In this document: piece by piece, positions 38,165 to 48,072 of the stretch
How the letters are laid out: each line of letters starts with the position of its first letter
Position numbering within the stretch: position 1 is the first letter of the stretch
IMG/VR virus record: IMGVR_UViG_3300028581_000064
Location: 1-49,600 of that record
Source of the DNA: a virus
DNA: 49,600 nucleotides
Reading direction: 5' to 3' (one strand)
The notes under the pieces: generated by a model
Told to the model about the DNA's origin: nothing
Databases searched by the model: none
The model's input: the letters and a program-made list of their open reading frames with translations, nothing else
Translations under genes and position numbers: made by a program

Positions 38165-41100
38165 TCAACCCTTTTCTCTATTTCGTTTGTTCACACCAGC
38201 CGCAATTTGAGGTATCATCTCGTAGATTGTCGACTTAGTTTGCCTACTGATGTCGCCGGTTATGTTGATGTTGAACATTTGGGTATTGCTTGACGGATCA
38301 CCGCCTCCAGCTCTCGACAGTTTAGAGCGGTCATTTATCAAACCACTTCCAATAAAACCACCATCAGCGAACTTAGGTATACGACCGCTGTTTATTGCTT
38401 CGAGCACTGGCAAGAACTTCTTGGTGGCCTTCGCGTTCACCATGTACTCGCCATTAGACGCCCATATTGGAATGCTGTCTGAAGTACCGGTACCCGGGCC
38501 TGATATTCGGCCACCGTTTGCAAATACACCTAGAAAGCCACCAACGCCACCCAGCGCACCGCCGGCTGCAGAAGCTGCCGCACTTGCTGCAATAGCTGCA
38601 ACAATAGCTGCGGTAGACGCTGCAATAGCTGCTGGGATTGTTATGCCGAGAGTGCCCAAGTAAATGAGCTGAGCTTGTTCAACCGAAACACCTAACAGAT
38701 CAAAGCCTGTGGAGGTAGCCGTCAATCCCAGCATTGCTACCAGAGGCGCCAGAAGCGTCACACCCAACGTACTAATCGCAGACACAACTGGATTAGATGA
38801 CGACTGCCCGCCGGAGTCTCCTGTAGGTAGCAGACCACTTAAAGCTTTCGCACCGAACTCGAACATATTGGCGCCAATGCTCTGTAGCGACTTCATAAGG
38901 AAAGAATCTTTCCCCGATACCGCATTAGTCAGACCACTGACAAAAGTGTCGATTACATTTGATGTGAAGGTGTCGAGGATTTTGCTGACAAAGGTTTTGA
39001 ACACTGAGGAACCTTCATCAGAAGCGCCCTTCAGAAGTCCACTCAAAGCCTCTTTAAAACCTCCAGAGACGCTGGTAGAAAATTCAGCTCCGGCTTCTCT
39101 TGTGGTTATCGAGATGTCCTTAGCAGCAGACTCAAGTAAGCTTTCGACTTCGTACTTTATTGAGTTGACGTAAAGTTGTAAAGACCTACGGGTGTTTTCA
39201 TCAGCTTCGACTTGAAGTTTATCGACTGCAGCAAGACCTTTGGACAGCATTGACTCAACACGTGCACGTTGTTCGCGTCCAAGTAGATTAAAGTCAGCCG
39301 CGTCTTGTGACAGACCGAACTTCTTCGCACTACCTAAAAGAGCGGCGTTTGGGTTGTTTGACTTACCAACCACGCTGTTTGCAAAGTTGTCTTTAGACCG
39401 CTCCAACGACTTTTGGTTTCCAACTCCTGTATTGAACAACTTTTCTTGCCTGGCAATGTCCAGAGCGGATTTAGCCAGATCCAGCAAGATATCACGGCTA
39501 AGCTTGAGCAGCTCACCTCGTAAATCAGAACCTTCAGGCAAAGCTTCGGATATCTTTGAGATAAGACTGTCACGCGTCTCATAAGGTAGAGACTGTAGTG
39601 CAACACTGAACTCAGTACCTGCTTCCAGAATAAGTTTGCTGAATCTCGCAGCAAGTACCTTATTCTCGTTGTCGATACCAAGCAACCCTGAGGCGTCATT
39701 TGGAGCTGTGTTAAGTACCTTCGAGCGTTGGTCAAATGCAGTAGAGGAAAGTTGTTTACGGAGTTCTTCAGGTAGATTGGCGAAAACGCTCTTAGAGAGA
39801 CTTAGACCTAATGTATCATTGACATTGGCAACGACTTCATCAAAGGATTCGAACTTCTTTGACAAAATATCAGCCTCGGTCTGGAGCCTTACAATCTCCT
39901 TAGCAGTCGCTTGGAAACGAGCAGATTCTGGGGACAGCGTAAGACGCTCGTTCTTGAGTTTCTCAAGCTCCACTTGTATCTGAGTGAAACGTTTGAGATC
40001 CTCTTTTTCAAACAAGGCTATGCGCCACTCGTCTCTTACACCGAAGCCCTCAAGAATTGTGACGGTTTTAGCGACAGTGTTGCCGATGGTCGACAGCATG
40101 ATGGCAAAAGCGTCCTTTGCTTGTTTTGCCTTAGCTGTAAGATAATTGGCGAACTGCGCTCTTGAAGCTGACGCATCAAGCTTTGAGAAAGCCTTTTCTT
40201 GTTGTATACCTTGGAAGGCAAGCGTTCTAAGCGCTTCAAAAGCTTTAGGCGCTAGTTTCGTAATGTCCTCAAGCTGTATGCCAGAGATACTGCTAGCTTG
40301 ATTCAAAACTTCACTAGCAGTAGTAGGTGCTTCTTTGAGTTGATCAAGTAAGTTTTTGTAATTGCGCAAGTTTGTCCGGAGCTCTGCTGGATTGGTGGCG
40401 TCTTTAATCTTTTCAGAGAGACCCTCCGCACGCTTGACAGCTTGCACAGCTGCATCGTAACCCTTGGCAATAACAAGCTCATCAAAGTCAAGACCGACGC
40501 TAGAGGCGAGCTCTTGCATTGCGATCTTGTTGCCCTTAGCAGACCGTCCAGCAGCTTCCTTAACGCGTGCTGTGAACTCTCGGGTGGCTTGATCAATAGC
40601 TGCAGTTTCAGACTCAATAGACTTTGTTGCTCCAAGTGATAGCAACCGTTCACCAGTCAAAGGATTCAGGCTAGCCGCATCACCCTGAAACTTCTTTTGG
40701 ATGTCCTTACGCTTTTGGATTATCTGAAGCAGTGTTGCATTGAGCGCTTCAGCATCTGCATCAGAGAGACGTTGGTAGGTTTCTTTGCTGAATACTGCAA
40801 TACCCGCTTGATTTGCAAGGTCTTCGAGCTGGAACTGTTTACGAACAGCAGGGTTCGATTTCTCAGCATTGAACTTGAGATCTTCAACCTGGCTCCTGAT
40901 CTCTGTGACTCGCAAGATTATCTCGCGACGCTCCGCAAGGTCTGCAGTCATTTCGAATTCTTTTGCAAGGATTCGTAACTGTGCAGCCAAGAACTTTGCA
41001 CGATCCATGGCATCATCGTCTTTCAACGACAATTCTTTTGAATCAAAGCTGATGTTCAGAGCATTAAAAGAAGCGCTTATCTCTTCGATTTGTTGCTTGA

Positions 41101-44100
41101 AATCAGCTGCCTTAGCAGACTGCTTATCAAACAGCTTAGCTTTGTTGTACGAATCAAGCAGAATATCTCTAGTAAATCTGAGGTCAAACTTTCGCTGATC
41201 ATCCTCAGACAGCTTATCGACCCGACCGAACAGTGTGTTCTCTGCTTTTGCAACCTCAGTGAAAGCTTCGCGGTAGGCATTCTCCAAGACACCGATCTCA
41301 GTCATTAGCTGATCATTGGTGTACTTGAAGGTGCGTAGTTCTTTCGACAGATCTACGGCCTGTCTATCGTCAGGAGACAGAGGTACAAACTTAGCATTGA
41401 AGCGAGTGTCTTTAAGCTTTGTAAGCGCCTCAAGGTCGCGTGTAACCGCACCCTTTGAGTCTTTGTCGGAAGCGAATCTAAGAAGTTTTAGCGAGAACTC
41501 ACGAATTGTGTATTCAAAGTCAAGCGCAGTTTGGTCGAGAGCTAGCACAAATTTGCCAGCTAGACTCTTAGGATCACGGTTTGAAATATCCTGAATTTGT
41601 TTTGCGAGGTCGCCAGACTTGAGCGAGTTGCGTGCGTCTATCTTCGACACAAGATTTGCCAGGCTCTTATCAAGCTGGCGAATGTTGTTCTTTGTGTCCT
41701 CAGTTGTGATGCCTAGTAGGGCTTGCTCTTCAGCAGCCTGAGTTATAGATTCCTTGAGCTTCTCCAACGTGGCATCGAGGCGGTCTCTGTCCTTTGTAGC
41801 AATCTTTTTGGGATCAATTTTGGATAGATCATACGAGAGGCTAATACCAGCATCCTGCACCGCTTTCGTCTGCTCCTCAGACAGCTTGGTAGACTTAGAA
41901 TTCTTGTTCTTAAAACCGAAGAACTCCTTCATCTTGTCAATCGCCAAATCCATATCCGTCAAGAAATCATTCTCACCGAACAGGAATATGTACGCCATAC
42001 CACCAAGTGACAGAGCACCTAACGCAACCGCCGCGATCTTGAACAGAGGCACCATCACGGCTGCAGAGAAAACAGTCGAGAAGGCCCATGCCACAGCCTT
42101 ATAAAGCGCCTTACGTATGAAGAAACCGAATTGCGCTGCAAGGACACCAAGACTTATGGCGTCTACTAAGCTACCCGTTGTGAGAAACCCAGCCCCTGCG
42201 CCAACAGCCCCTGCGCCAACACCAGCCAACAGTGCCTTGCGCTTTGCAGCTACTGCCCTTATAGCATCTATGGAAGTCGTGGACCAACGCTTAATGTTGC
42301 TTACATCAAAGACCTTCGACAGCTGAGAACCGATTTGTCGTCTAAACAAGAAAGCGGCTGCTGCAATAAGAGGTAATGAAGCCAAAAGTACCGCTGCAAC
42401 AGGATTGTTATTCTTCAACGCCTCAAAGTCGCGGCTTATCTGCTCAGTCAGCGAGAGGTCCTCAAGCGATTTCTGCGTGGTTGTTGCAGCCATTGTGAAG
42501 GTAGCAAAAACCGACAGGATGCTGCCAACGAGAATAGCTTTGCCATACTTGCCAAGGAACATGCGACCGAGCAGACCTTGATCACCACCAATAGTTTCTG
42601 CAAACTTCGAAGCCGACGATGCCTGCCGCTGAGTTGCCCCGAATGTGGAGGCCATCAGATTGCTATACTTACGCGAGTAGTTCTGGGAACCCGCGAAGAT
42701 ACCGCTGAAGCTCGACATTATAGACGAGAGACCCATGGAAGCGCTGGCCTTATTGATTTGCGCTGATACAGTGCCTGCAATGTCTGAGAATTGCTTCTTA
42801 ACATTTGACAGAGTGGCTTTAGGGTCCTTACCAAGAAAGGCTGTTGTAAGAAAGTCGACACCCGCAGATACGTACGGTGTTGCGAAGTCCACAACGCTGG
42901 TATTTATCTTGGTGAAAACTGCTTTGCCAAAGTCGGCGACTCTATCGCCAAAAGTCCCGCTTCCAAACAACAAATCAAAAATCGTTTTGCTATTCTTTGC
43001 AGCGAGAGTCTTTATGGATGTGATAACAGGCAGGATTGCGGCGTCTACTACAGATGTCTTGATCTTATCGAAGCCTTTGTTACCTGCAAACAAGAGGTAC
43101 AGCAAACCGCCGTTGGCGGCAAGTTCAGCGAGTGGCGAATTGATAAACAGATTGTCAAAGATACCAAGGGCGCTAGTAACCAGCCCTATGGAGCCGACCA
43201 CACGTGCGACACCGAAAGTGCCAAATAGCCATGAACCGATAGCCCCAAGAGGAGCCTTTATGGTTTTACCCTTGTCATCTTCACCGTCTTTAAACAGACC
43301 GACGATGTATTTCAAGGGAGCTGTAGCCTTCTTGACCAGATCTGTTTGACCGGCAAGACGCGCAGCACCTGCGCCAAATAGCAAAGCGCCTATCAGGCCT
43401 AACGGAGTGCCAAGCCCGACCTTGTCAGCGATGGAGAAAATACTAGTGAAGATGTCACCGACCATGAAGCCGATATTGGTCAAGAACCCTCGGAAGGCAC
43501 TAGCCACTCCGCCAAGAATCACTGTAAGTATCTCTGGAAGACTTTTGAGAGAGGCTGTCACAAGGAAGCCAATAGTTTCACCAAACTTAGTAGCAGCTGC
43601 GTTTATAGCCGAAGCATCGAACAAACTCTTGAAAATTGAATCCGCAAGAACTGTTGAGTTAAGCGCGAGCTCTGTGCCAAGAGAGGCCAACAGCACTGTG
43701 CCGATAGATGAGAAAGGCAGCACCAGCTTTGCAATTATGCCGGCTATGCCGATAATGGCCATTGAGAATATTGACGGGTATTCTTTTGCAAAGTCCAAAG
43801 CTGAACGCTTCATATCTGCAAAGGTAGCACGCGCTAAGTCGTAGAGTTTCTCGAAACTGCTCTTCGACTGCATTACGTTGAATTTGATTTCAGGTACTCG
43901 CAGTGAGTTCTTAAAGGAGCCTGAGATGTTGTTGTAAATCGACCTGAAGTAACCTGTGAAATTGTTGTAGAATTTGACGATGCCAGTCTTCGATTTCTCC
44001 CAAAGCGTTGCAGAGCTGTTGATAATTGCCAGCACAGTGTCTGTCCACCAAGAGTTACCGATCACTTCGTCGTATATTGTGAAGAAGTAATAAATAACTT

Positions 44101-45826
44101 TCTTAGCAAAATTCTCGATCTTCTTCAGCGGGCTGTCAAAGTCGGCCAAGTTGCTTATAGCATCTGAGATTCCAAAGATCAAGTCAAACACGTCCGCAGC
44201 CATGCTCTTGAAAGACTTGGCTCTGAAGATTTCAGAAATGGCTTCGCCGAAAGCTGTGAAGTACTTGATAGCGTACAGGACAACTTCTACAGTAGCTTTG
44301 GCAAAGGCTCTCAAAGCAGGTATACCAGCCTCTTTGAAGGCGTGGATCATTGTTCGTATGCCGGGATACCAATTCTGTACAATCAGCCCTCTGATATCCC
44401 AAAAGCGTGCAGTTAGCCCAAACAAGCCGCGAGTTATTTCAGCAATTGTTTGTGTGAGATTCTCAAAAGAGCCGGCTGTGAAGGATACGAACGCATCACT
44501 AGCACCGCCCCAATAGCGGTACAAGCTGAATATACTGGCGTTAAGTCGTTTGGCAAACCCTTCGATATTACCGCCAATGGTTGTGATATTGGACGCAACG
44601 GCTTTAGCAAGCACACCAAATGCTTTAGAGTACTCAAGAATGTTCCGCGCTGAGAAGAGCTCTACAATACTCTTTCTGTCGAATCCGCTAGCTGCCCAAT
44701 ATTTAGGACTCAGCCGCTTTAAAGTTCTTATAGCCTTCTCAACATCAGACTCGACTGTTACGAGGTCAATAAAACGGAACTGTTTCCAACCACGTATGAA
44801 GTTGCCTAAGAACGTCCTATCAAAGTATCTGATGAACTCGTTCAGGTCTCCCTTAAACGTGTCTGTAAACCTTATCTGTGGCAAGGCCTGGGCAAACTGT
44901 GTAGCAAGGCTACCGAATATGGAAGCGACTGGTGCAGAGATTAACGACACCAAGTTCTTAACGCGTCTTACAGTGACTGCGACATTAGTGCCAAGTTGGA
45001 AAGCGTTGTCGGCAGCTGCAGATACATACTTAGCAGTAGACTGCATGTACTTAGAAAGCGACGCAGAAAGCCCCAACCCCTTGTCGAATTGAGAAACAAA
45101 CTGCTTTATTCCGTCGGTCAGAAGATTTGTCGATTGACCAATGGTAGGCGCCATCGCCTGGAATTCTTTGTTGATATTCTGTGCTTGCGCCAGAATCGCG
45201 CTGAAAACGACGTTGCTTGTAAGCTTACCTTGCTCACCAAGTATGCGCAACTGGCCTGTGCTTACCTTGAGGGAATCAGCAATAGCTTGCGCAATGCGAG
45301 GTGTCTGCTCCATAACAGAGTTCAGCTCCTCGCCACGCAAAGCTCCTGCAGATAAACCCTGATTGAGCTGCATTATGGCTGCAGAAGCGCTGGCCTCCGA
45401 AGCACCTGATACAATCACAGCCTCTTGGATTGCTTTAGTGGCTTCAAGAACCTTTACAGTACCTACTTGTGAGGACCTCAAAGCTCTGGCCATAGAGCTA
45501 TAAAGACCTGCAGTGGCACTTACCGAAGAGCGCGTGTCTGCAGCTAATTTGAACACTTGCATCTGTGCGGATACAAGCTCTTTTGTTCGCCCTGTAACTA
45601 GAGCGATCTTGTTCTCTATCTGTTGGTATTCATCAACAGCTGATTTTAAACCATAAACCAAGCCTGCCAGGCCGGCGGCTGCACCTATATTCGAAAAAGT
45701 GCTTTTGAGTGTACGCCCAACAGACCTGGTGGCATCGTCGATTCTTCCCAGAGACGCTTCAACTTGTCGTAAATCACGTTTAGCTGCCGCTGAATCTGAG
45801 GTAACTGGTACTATGACACCGGTCAT
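38165..45826 (-). CDS. Tape measure protein, 2553 aa
   Basis: ATG at 45826 follows TGAGGATAAC (MTGVIVPVTSDSAAAKRDLR). The N-terminal tape-measure domain (about 30-270) has GLVYGLKSAVDEYQQIENKI and ALRGEELNSVMEQTPRIAQA. The middle is hundreds of residues of coiled-coil and hydrophobic segments. The C-terminus has NGEYMVNAKATKKFLPVLEA, typical of the family. At about 1.5 angstrom per residue the tail would be roughly 380 nm, long for a siphovirus. The start is just after a terminator. Confidence 0.97.
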   Translation of the reverse strand: MTGVIVPVTSDSAAAKRDLRQVEASLGRIDDATRSVGRTLKSTFSNIGAAAGLAGLVYGLKSAVDEYQQIENKIALVTGRTKELVSAQMQVFKLAADTRSSVSATAGLYSSMARALRSSQVGTVKVLEATKAIQEAVIVSGASEASASAAIMQLNQGLSAGALRGEELNSVMEQTPRIAQAIADSLKVSTGQLRILGEQGKLTSNVVFSAILAQAQNINKEFQAMAPTIGQSTNLLTDGIKQFVSQFDKGLGLSASLSKYMQSTAKYVSAAADNAFQLGTNVAVTVRRVKNLVSLISAPVASIFGSLATQFAQALPQIRFTDTFKGDLNEFIRYFDRTFLGNFIRGWKQFRFIDLVTVESDVEKAIRTLKRLSPKYWAASGFDRKSIVELFSARNILEYSKAFGVLAKAVASNITTIGGNIEGFAKRLNASIFSLYRYWGGASDAFVSFTAGSFENLTQTIAEITRGLFGLTARFWDIRGLIVQNWYPGIRTMIHAFKEAGIPALRAFAKATVEVVLYAIKYFTAFGEAISEIFRAKSFKSMAADVFDLIFGISDAISNLADFDSPLKKIENFAKKVIYYFFTIYDEVIGNSWWTDTVLAIINSSATLWEKSKTGIVKFYNNFTGYFRSIYNNISGSFKNSLRVPEIKFNVMQSKSSFEKLYDLARATFADMKRSALDFAKEYPSIFSMAIIGIAGIIAKLVLPFSSIGTVLLASLGTELALNSTVLADSIFKSLFDASAINAAATKFGETIGFLVTASLKSLPEILTVILGGVASAFRGFLTNIGFMVGDIFTSIFSIADKVGLGTPLGLIGALLFGAGAARLAGQTDLVKKATAPLKYIVGLFKDGEDDKGKTIKAPLGAIGSWLFGTFGVARVVGSIGLVTSALGIFDNLFINSPLAELAANGGLLYLLFAGNKGFDKIKTSVVDAAILPVITSIKTLAAKNSKTIFDLLFGSGTFGDRVADFGKAVFTKINTSVVDFATPYVSAGVDFLTTAFLGKDPKATLSNVKKQFSDIAGTVSAQINKASASMGLSSIMSSFSGIFAGSQNYSRKYSNLMASTFGATQRQASSASKFAETIGGDQGLLGRMFLGKYGKAILVGSILSVFATFTMAATTTQKSLEDLSLTEQISRDFEALKNNNPVAAVLLASLPLIAAAAFLFRRQIGSQLSKVFDVSNIKRWSTTSIDAIRAVAAKRKALLAGVGAGAVGAGAGFLTTGSLVDAISLGVLAAQFGFFIRKALYKAVAWAFSTVFSAAVMVPLFKIAAVALGALSLGGMAYIFLFGENDFLTDMDLAIDKMKEFFGFKNKNSKSTKLSEEQTKAVQDAGISLSYDLSKIDPKKIATKDRDRLDATLEKLKESITQAAEEQALLGITTEDTKNNIRQLDKSLANLVSKIDARNSLKSGDLAKQIQDISNRDPKSLAGKFVLALDQTALDFEYTIREFSLKLLRFASDKDSKGAVTRDLEALTKLKDTRFNAKFVPLSPDDRQAVDLSKELRTFKYTNDQLMTEIGVLENAYREAFTEVAKAENTLFGRVDKLSEDDQRKFDLRFTRDILLDSYNKAKLFDKQSAKAADFKQQIEEISASFNALNISFDSKELSLKDDDAMDRAKFLAAQLRILAKEFEMTADLAERREIILRVTEIRSQVEDLKFNAEKSNPAVRKQFQLEDLANQAGIAVFSKETYQRLSDADAEALNATLLQIIQKRKDIQKKFQGDAASLNPLTGERLLSLGATKSIESETAAIDQATREFTARVKEAAGRSAKGNKIAMQELASSVGLDFDELVIAKGYDAAVQAVKRAEGLSEKIKDATNPAELRTNLRNYKNLLDQLKEAPTTASEVLNQASSISGIQLEDITKLAPKAFEALRTLAFQGIQQEKAFSKLDASASRAQFANYLTAKAKQAKDAFAIMLSTIGNTVAKTVTILEGFGVRDEWRIALFEKEDLKRFTQIQVELEKLKNERLTLSPESARFQATAKEIVRLQTEADILSKKFESFDEVVANVNDTLGLSLSKSVFANLPEELRKQLSSTAFDQRSKVLNTAPNDASGLLGIDNENKVLAARFSKLILEAGTEFSVALQSLPYETRDSLISKISEALPEGSDLRGELLKLSRDILLDLAKSALDIARQEKLFNTGVGNQKSLERSKDNFANSVVGKSNNPNAALLGSAKKFGLSQDAADFNLLGREQRARVESMLSKGLAAVDKLQVEADENTRRSLQLYVNSIKYEVESLLESAAKDISITTREAGAEFSTSVSGGFKEALSGLLKGASDEGSSVFKTFVSKILDTFTSNVIDTFVSGLTNAVSGKDSFLMKSLQSIGANMFEFGAKALSGLLPTGDSGGQSSSNPVVSAISTLGVTLLAPLVAMLGLTATSTGFDLLGVSVEQAQLIYLGTLGITIPAAIAASTAAIVAAIAASAAASAAGGALGGVGGFLGVFANGGRISGPGTGTSDSIPIWASNGEYMVNAKATKKFLPVLEAINSGRIPKFADGGFIGSGLINDRSKLSRAGGGDPSSNTQMFNINITGDISRQTKSTIYEMIPQIAAGVNKRNREKG

Positions 45827-45838
45827 GTTATCCTCATT

Positions 45839-45878
45839 AAAAAGCCCGTGAAAGAAGGCATAAGCCAACCTCACGGGC
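45839..45878 (-). terminator. Terminator/attenuator directly before the tape measure gene
   Basis: Minus strand GCCCGTGA-N19-TCACGGGC (8-bp perfect outer stem, with inner GGC/GCC pairing) followed by TTTTTAATGAGG. The T-run merges with the tape-measure ribosome site, so partial termination would lower tape-measure expression relative to the tail tube genes. Confidence 0.8.
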
Positions 45879-45884
45879 ACAAAC

Positions 45885-46187
45885 TCACTTAAACTGTACT
45901 ATCGAACCATTTATTTTCAGACCGAGCTTTAAGACAGAGTGCTCGATAAAATTAGGTTCGGCTTGAGGAGAGTGGCCTTCATTTAGAGCAATTATGTGCT
46001 CCACATCGTTCTCTAGACCCTTACTAGTTACTCTCCAGCCATCACGCGCTTCACCAGTGTCTACCGGCGTGCTTTCCTGAAGCTCTACGAGTAACTTCCT
46101 TTTAGATGAATCAACAGCCTTAAGAGATTGCTTCTGAACCTCCAGCCGAATACCTCTCAAGACTTTATCCGCGCCTTTTAAAGTCAT
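45885..46187 (-). CDS. HK97 gp10-like tail-component protein, 100 aa
   Basis: STPVDTGEARDGWRV near residue 39 and NEGHSPQAEPNFIEHSV near residue 68 are hallmarks of the HK97 gp10 / lambda Z-like family, involved in tail completion or head-tail joining. It lies between the chaperone T-part and the tape measure, an unusual but known position. Coupled by ATGA to the chaperone gene. Confidence 0.8.
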   Translation of the reverse strand: MTLKGADKVLRGIRLEVQKQSLKAVDSSKRKLLVELQESTPVDTGEARDGWRVTSKGLENDVEHIIALNEGHSPQAEPNFIEHSVLKLGLKINGSIVQFK

Positions 46188-46450
46188 AGATCAAGCCTAT
46201 CACCGTTAATAGCCTTAGACATGAAATCAAACATCTTAGAGGACTTGAACTTGTTCGCTGTCATCTTCTCAGCGTGGGCAGAAGCCTTCAGACGAGCTAA
46301 AGAAGGGAACAAGTTCTCAGGTTTCTCTTTGACGCCTTGAGCTTGCATTATGCGGTAAGCTCTTTCATCGTCTTGCCAGCCAAAAGGATACCTGTCGAAG
46401 TAGTGGTACCAGCCCATCAGCTCCTCATGAGGCATCTCTTGTTTTAGCAC
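46184..46450 (-). CDS. Tail assembly chaperone, T-like second frame, 88 aa as an isolated frame
   Basis: The frame continues upstream of its first start as TEDELTLYELAYRLRIPIYV directly from the slippery site at 46513, so most product is probably the G-T fusion. PHEELMGWYHYFDRYPFG is typical of the chaperone C-terminal domain that binds the tape measure. Independent starts at 46450 lack a ribosome site. Confidence 0.85.
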   Translation of the reverse strand: MLKQEMPHEELMGWYHYFDRYPFGWQDDERAYRIMQAQGVKEKPENLFPSLARLKASAHAEKMTANKFKSSKMFDFMSKAINGDRLDL

Positions 46451-46491
46451 ATAGATAGGTATTCGCAGTCTATACGCCAGCTCGTATAGCG

Positions 46492-46827
46492 TCAGCTCGT
46501 CTTCGGTAAGACGTTTCCCTCAGCAGCCGTAGCAGGAGCCCGGAGACCCGAGAACTCGGTGACTGCAGTCGAAAGCGCCTGAAGTTCCTCCAGAGGAAAC
46601 TCCTTGAACTCTTCCATCGAAAGCTCTTTGAAGTCTGCAACACCCTCGTCCAAAATCTTCTTGAGACTCGCGAAGATGTCGCCTTCAGAATTTTCAGAAG
46701 CTGTTTTGGTGAAGACTTGAATACCTTCGACCTGAGCGATTGTGAGCTTACGAATTTCAACTTCGTCGCCCATGAAAGCCACCTTCTTGGTGACGGCCTT
46801 AGAAAGCAAACTACGCAGTTTTGACAT
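46492..46827 (-). CDS. Tail assembly chaperone, G-like first frame, 111 aa
   Basis: ATG at 46827 has AGGTG upstream (MSKLRSLLSKAVTKKVAFMG). It is an alpha/beta protein with an acidic helical C-terminal part, ending AAEGNVLPKTS. Near the end GAG-GGA-AAC contains G-GGA-AAC, the slippery site for the longer fusion. The position between tail tube and tape measure genes is canonical. Confidence 0.85.
   Translation of the reverse strand: MSKLRSLLSKAVTKKVAFMGDEVEIRKLTIAQVEGIQVFTKTASENSEGDIFASLKKILDEGVADFKELSMEEFKEFPLEELQALSTAVTEFSGLRAPATAAEGNVLPKTS
46513..46519 (-). other. Slippery heptamer GGGAAAC for -1 programmed frameshift
   Basis: In the G frame it reads G-GGA-AAC, a perfect X-XXY-YYZ. A -1 slip puts the ribosome into CGT CTT ACC GAA GAC (RLTED), the T-like frame, which stays open to 46184. 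Lambda uses GGGAAAG at the same place. The normal stop of the short product is 21 bases further on. Confidence 0.85.
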
Positions 46828-46839
46828 ATGTATCACCTA

Positions 46840-47052
46840 TTACTTTTTGATGATGGCATTTTTGATGCCCTGGAGTTCCGTCAATGTCTCGAATGCTTCG
46901 AGTGACTTAACAGAATCATTTTCTGAATTAAAGACCGCCATCCGTGCGAGTGTCTTGTCGATAGACATTTGAACACTACGCAGCATGTGTTGCCTAGTAA
47001 CGCTAAGCACATAGTCTTTGCTGAAAGGTGCGTTTTGATTCGAGTATGCCAT
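46840..47052 (-). CDS. Small tail-region protein, 70 aa
   Basis: MAYSNQNAPFSKDYVLSVTR; helical, soluble, located between the tail tube gene and the chaperones. The ATG lies immediately behind the small GGGGC/GCCCC hairpin. The function is unknown; its location suggests tail assembly. Confidence 0.7.
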   Translation of the reverse strand: MAYSNQNAPFSKDYVLSVTRQHMLRSVQMSIDKTLARMAVFNSENDSVKSLEAFETLTELQGIKNAIIKK

Positions 47053-47056
47053 TATT

Positions 47057-47073
47057 AAAGGGGCATAAGCCCC
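47057..47073 (-). terminator. Small hairpin after the tail tube gene (partial terminator)
   Basis: Minus strand GGGGC-TTAT-GCCCC followed by TTTAATA. The stem has only 5 bp and the T-tract is short. It would lower readthrough from the abundant tail tube gene into the chaperone genes. Confidence 0.45.
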
Positions 47074-47078
47074 TCCTC

Positions 47079-47669
47079 TTAGATCGTGAAAGCTCCGTAG
47101 AACTTCGACTGAATGGTGATGGTGACCGTACCAGTGTTGGCATCGGTCAACTGCGGAGTGACCTGCAGAGCGTCAATCTTACCGATCCAGTAGTACTGCG
47201 AGTTTTGCACAGTGCCAATACCGGTGCTGGTAGATGCAAACTTGGTCGCGCCCGAGCCGGTCGATTCAGTGTTCATCAGCGTGAAGCGGAAGACATACTG
47301 ATTACCGTCACCGACCATGTTACCCAGGATGTTACCAGCTTCCTTGGCCCAATCAGCGGGGACCAGGTTGATCTGGATTTCCATCGTGGGAGCATCGGAC
47401 TGACCCTGAATCTGCTGTGAGCTGGCCTGACCATAAGTCGGGACGTTCACAACGTTCGGGGGAGTGCCCATCGCCGGGAATTCGCGCACGTTACCGATAC
47501 GCACAAAGGTGTTCGCACCTTTAGTACCACCCGCAGAGTTGATTTCCGTAGCAAACAACGCTTGGAATTCAGCCGCCGTGTCCAGGGTAGCGAAGGTGGG
47601 CGCACTGGAAGGTGTCGCGACCGCAAGGTCGGAGAACATACCTGCGCCGATTGAATTGATATGAGCCAT
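47079..47669 (-). CDS. Major tail (tube) protein, 196 aa
   Basis: ATG at 47669 follows GGAG (MAHINSIGAGMFSDLAVATP). The beta-rich sequence with QGQSDAPTMEIQINLVPADW and the position between the tail terminator and the chaperones identify the tube subunit. GC-rich, frequent-codon usage compared with neighbours (like the capsid gene) fits high expression. The C-terminal TVTITIQSKFYGAF is a typical tube strand. Confidence 0.85.
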   Translation of the reverse strand: MAHINSIGAGMFSDLAVATPSSAPTFATLDTAAEFQALFATEINSAGGTKGANTFVRIGNVREFPAMGTPPNVVNVPTYGQASSQQIQGQSDAPTMEIQINLVPADWAKEAGNILGNMVGDGNQYVFRFTLMNTESTGSGATKFASTSTGIGTVQNSQYYWIGKIDALQVTPQLTDANTGTVTITIQSKFYGAFTI

Positions 47670-48070
47670 CAAGAAACTCCAAAGTGATTAAATTGAATCT
47701 CAAGCTTAGATCTGAAATACTTAGACTGTGGGTCCAAGCCTATTGGGGTATAAACTGCGCCCTTTAGCTGTGTAGTCCAGCCTGCACTTGTTTTGCTTTT
47801 GTTCGACAGCAGCGCTGTCAGAATGTCTGCAATTTGTGTAGACCTGCTAGTACCCTTGTTGACTTCAGTGTTTATACTTAGCTTGAGAATTCCTGAAACT
47901 GAAACTCGGTTAACGCTGTCGCCTGATGCCAAAATATCCATCTTCACATATTCTGCCGGAAGATCTACACTCTTGAAATTATCCGGAAACGCAGTTATGC
48001 TGTGTGACGTCCATTCACTTTTGGTGAAGAAGTCGTAAACATTGAGCTCTAATGTCATAAATTTGCTCAT
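47669..48070 (-). CDS. Tail terminator/completion protein, 133 aa
   Basis: ATG at 48070 has AAGGGG 5 bases upstream (MSKFMTLELNVYDFFTKS); an in-frame GTG at 48076 overlaps the previous stop. The mixed alpha/beta sequence ends with RSKLEIQFNHFGVS. Its position just before the tail tube gene is that of the gpU-like terminator. Assigned by position and size. Confidence 0.65.
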   Translation of the reverse strand: MSKFMTLELNVYDFFTKSEWTSHSITAFPDNFKSVDLPAEYVKMDILASGDSVNRVSVSGILKLSINTEVNKGTSRSTQIADILTALLSNKSKTSAGWTTQLKGAVYTPIGLDPQSKYFRSKLEIQFNHFGVS

Positions 48071-48072
48071 AC

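Noticed and set aside
42735-43349. Long plus-strand frames opposite the tape measure gene (also 38250-39173 and 43407-43844)
   Set aside because: Antisense of a single continuous tape-measure reading frame. No start signals.
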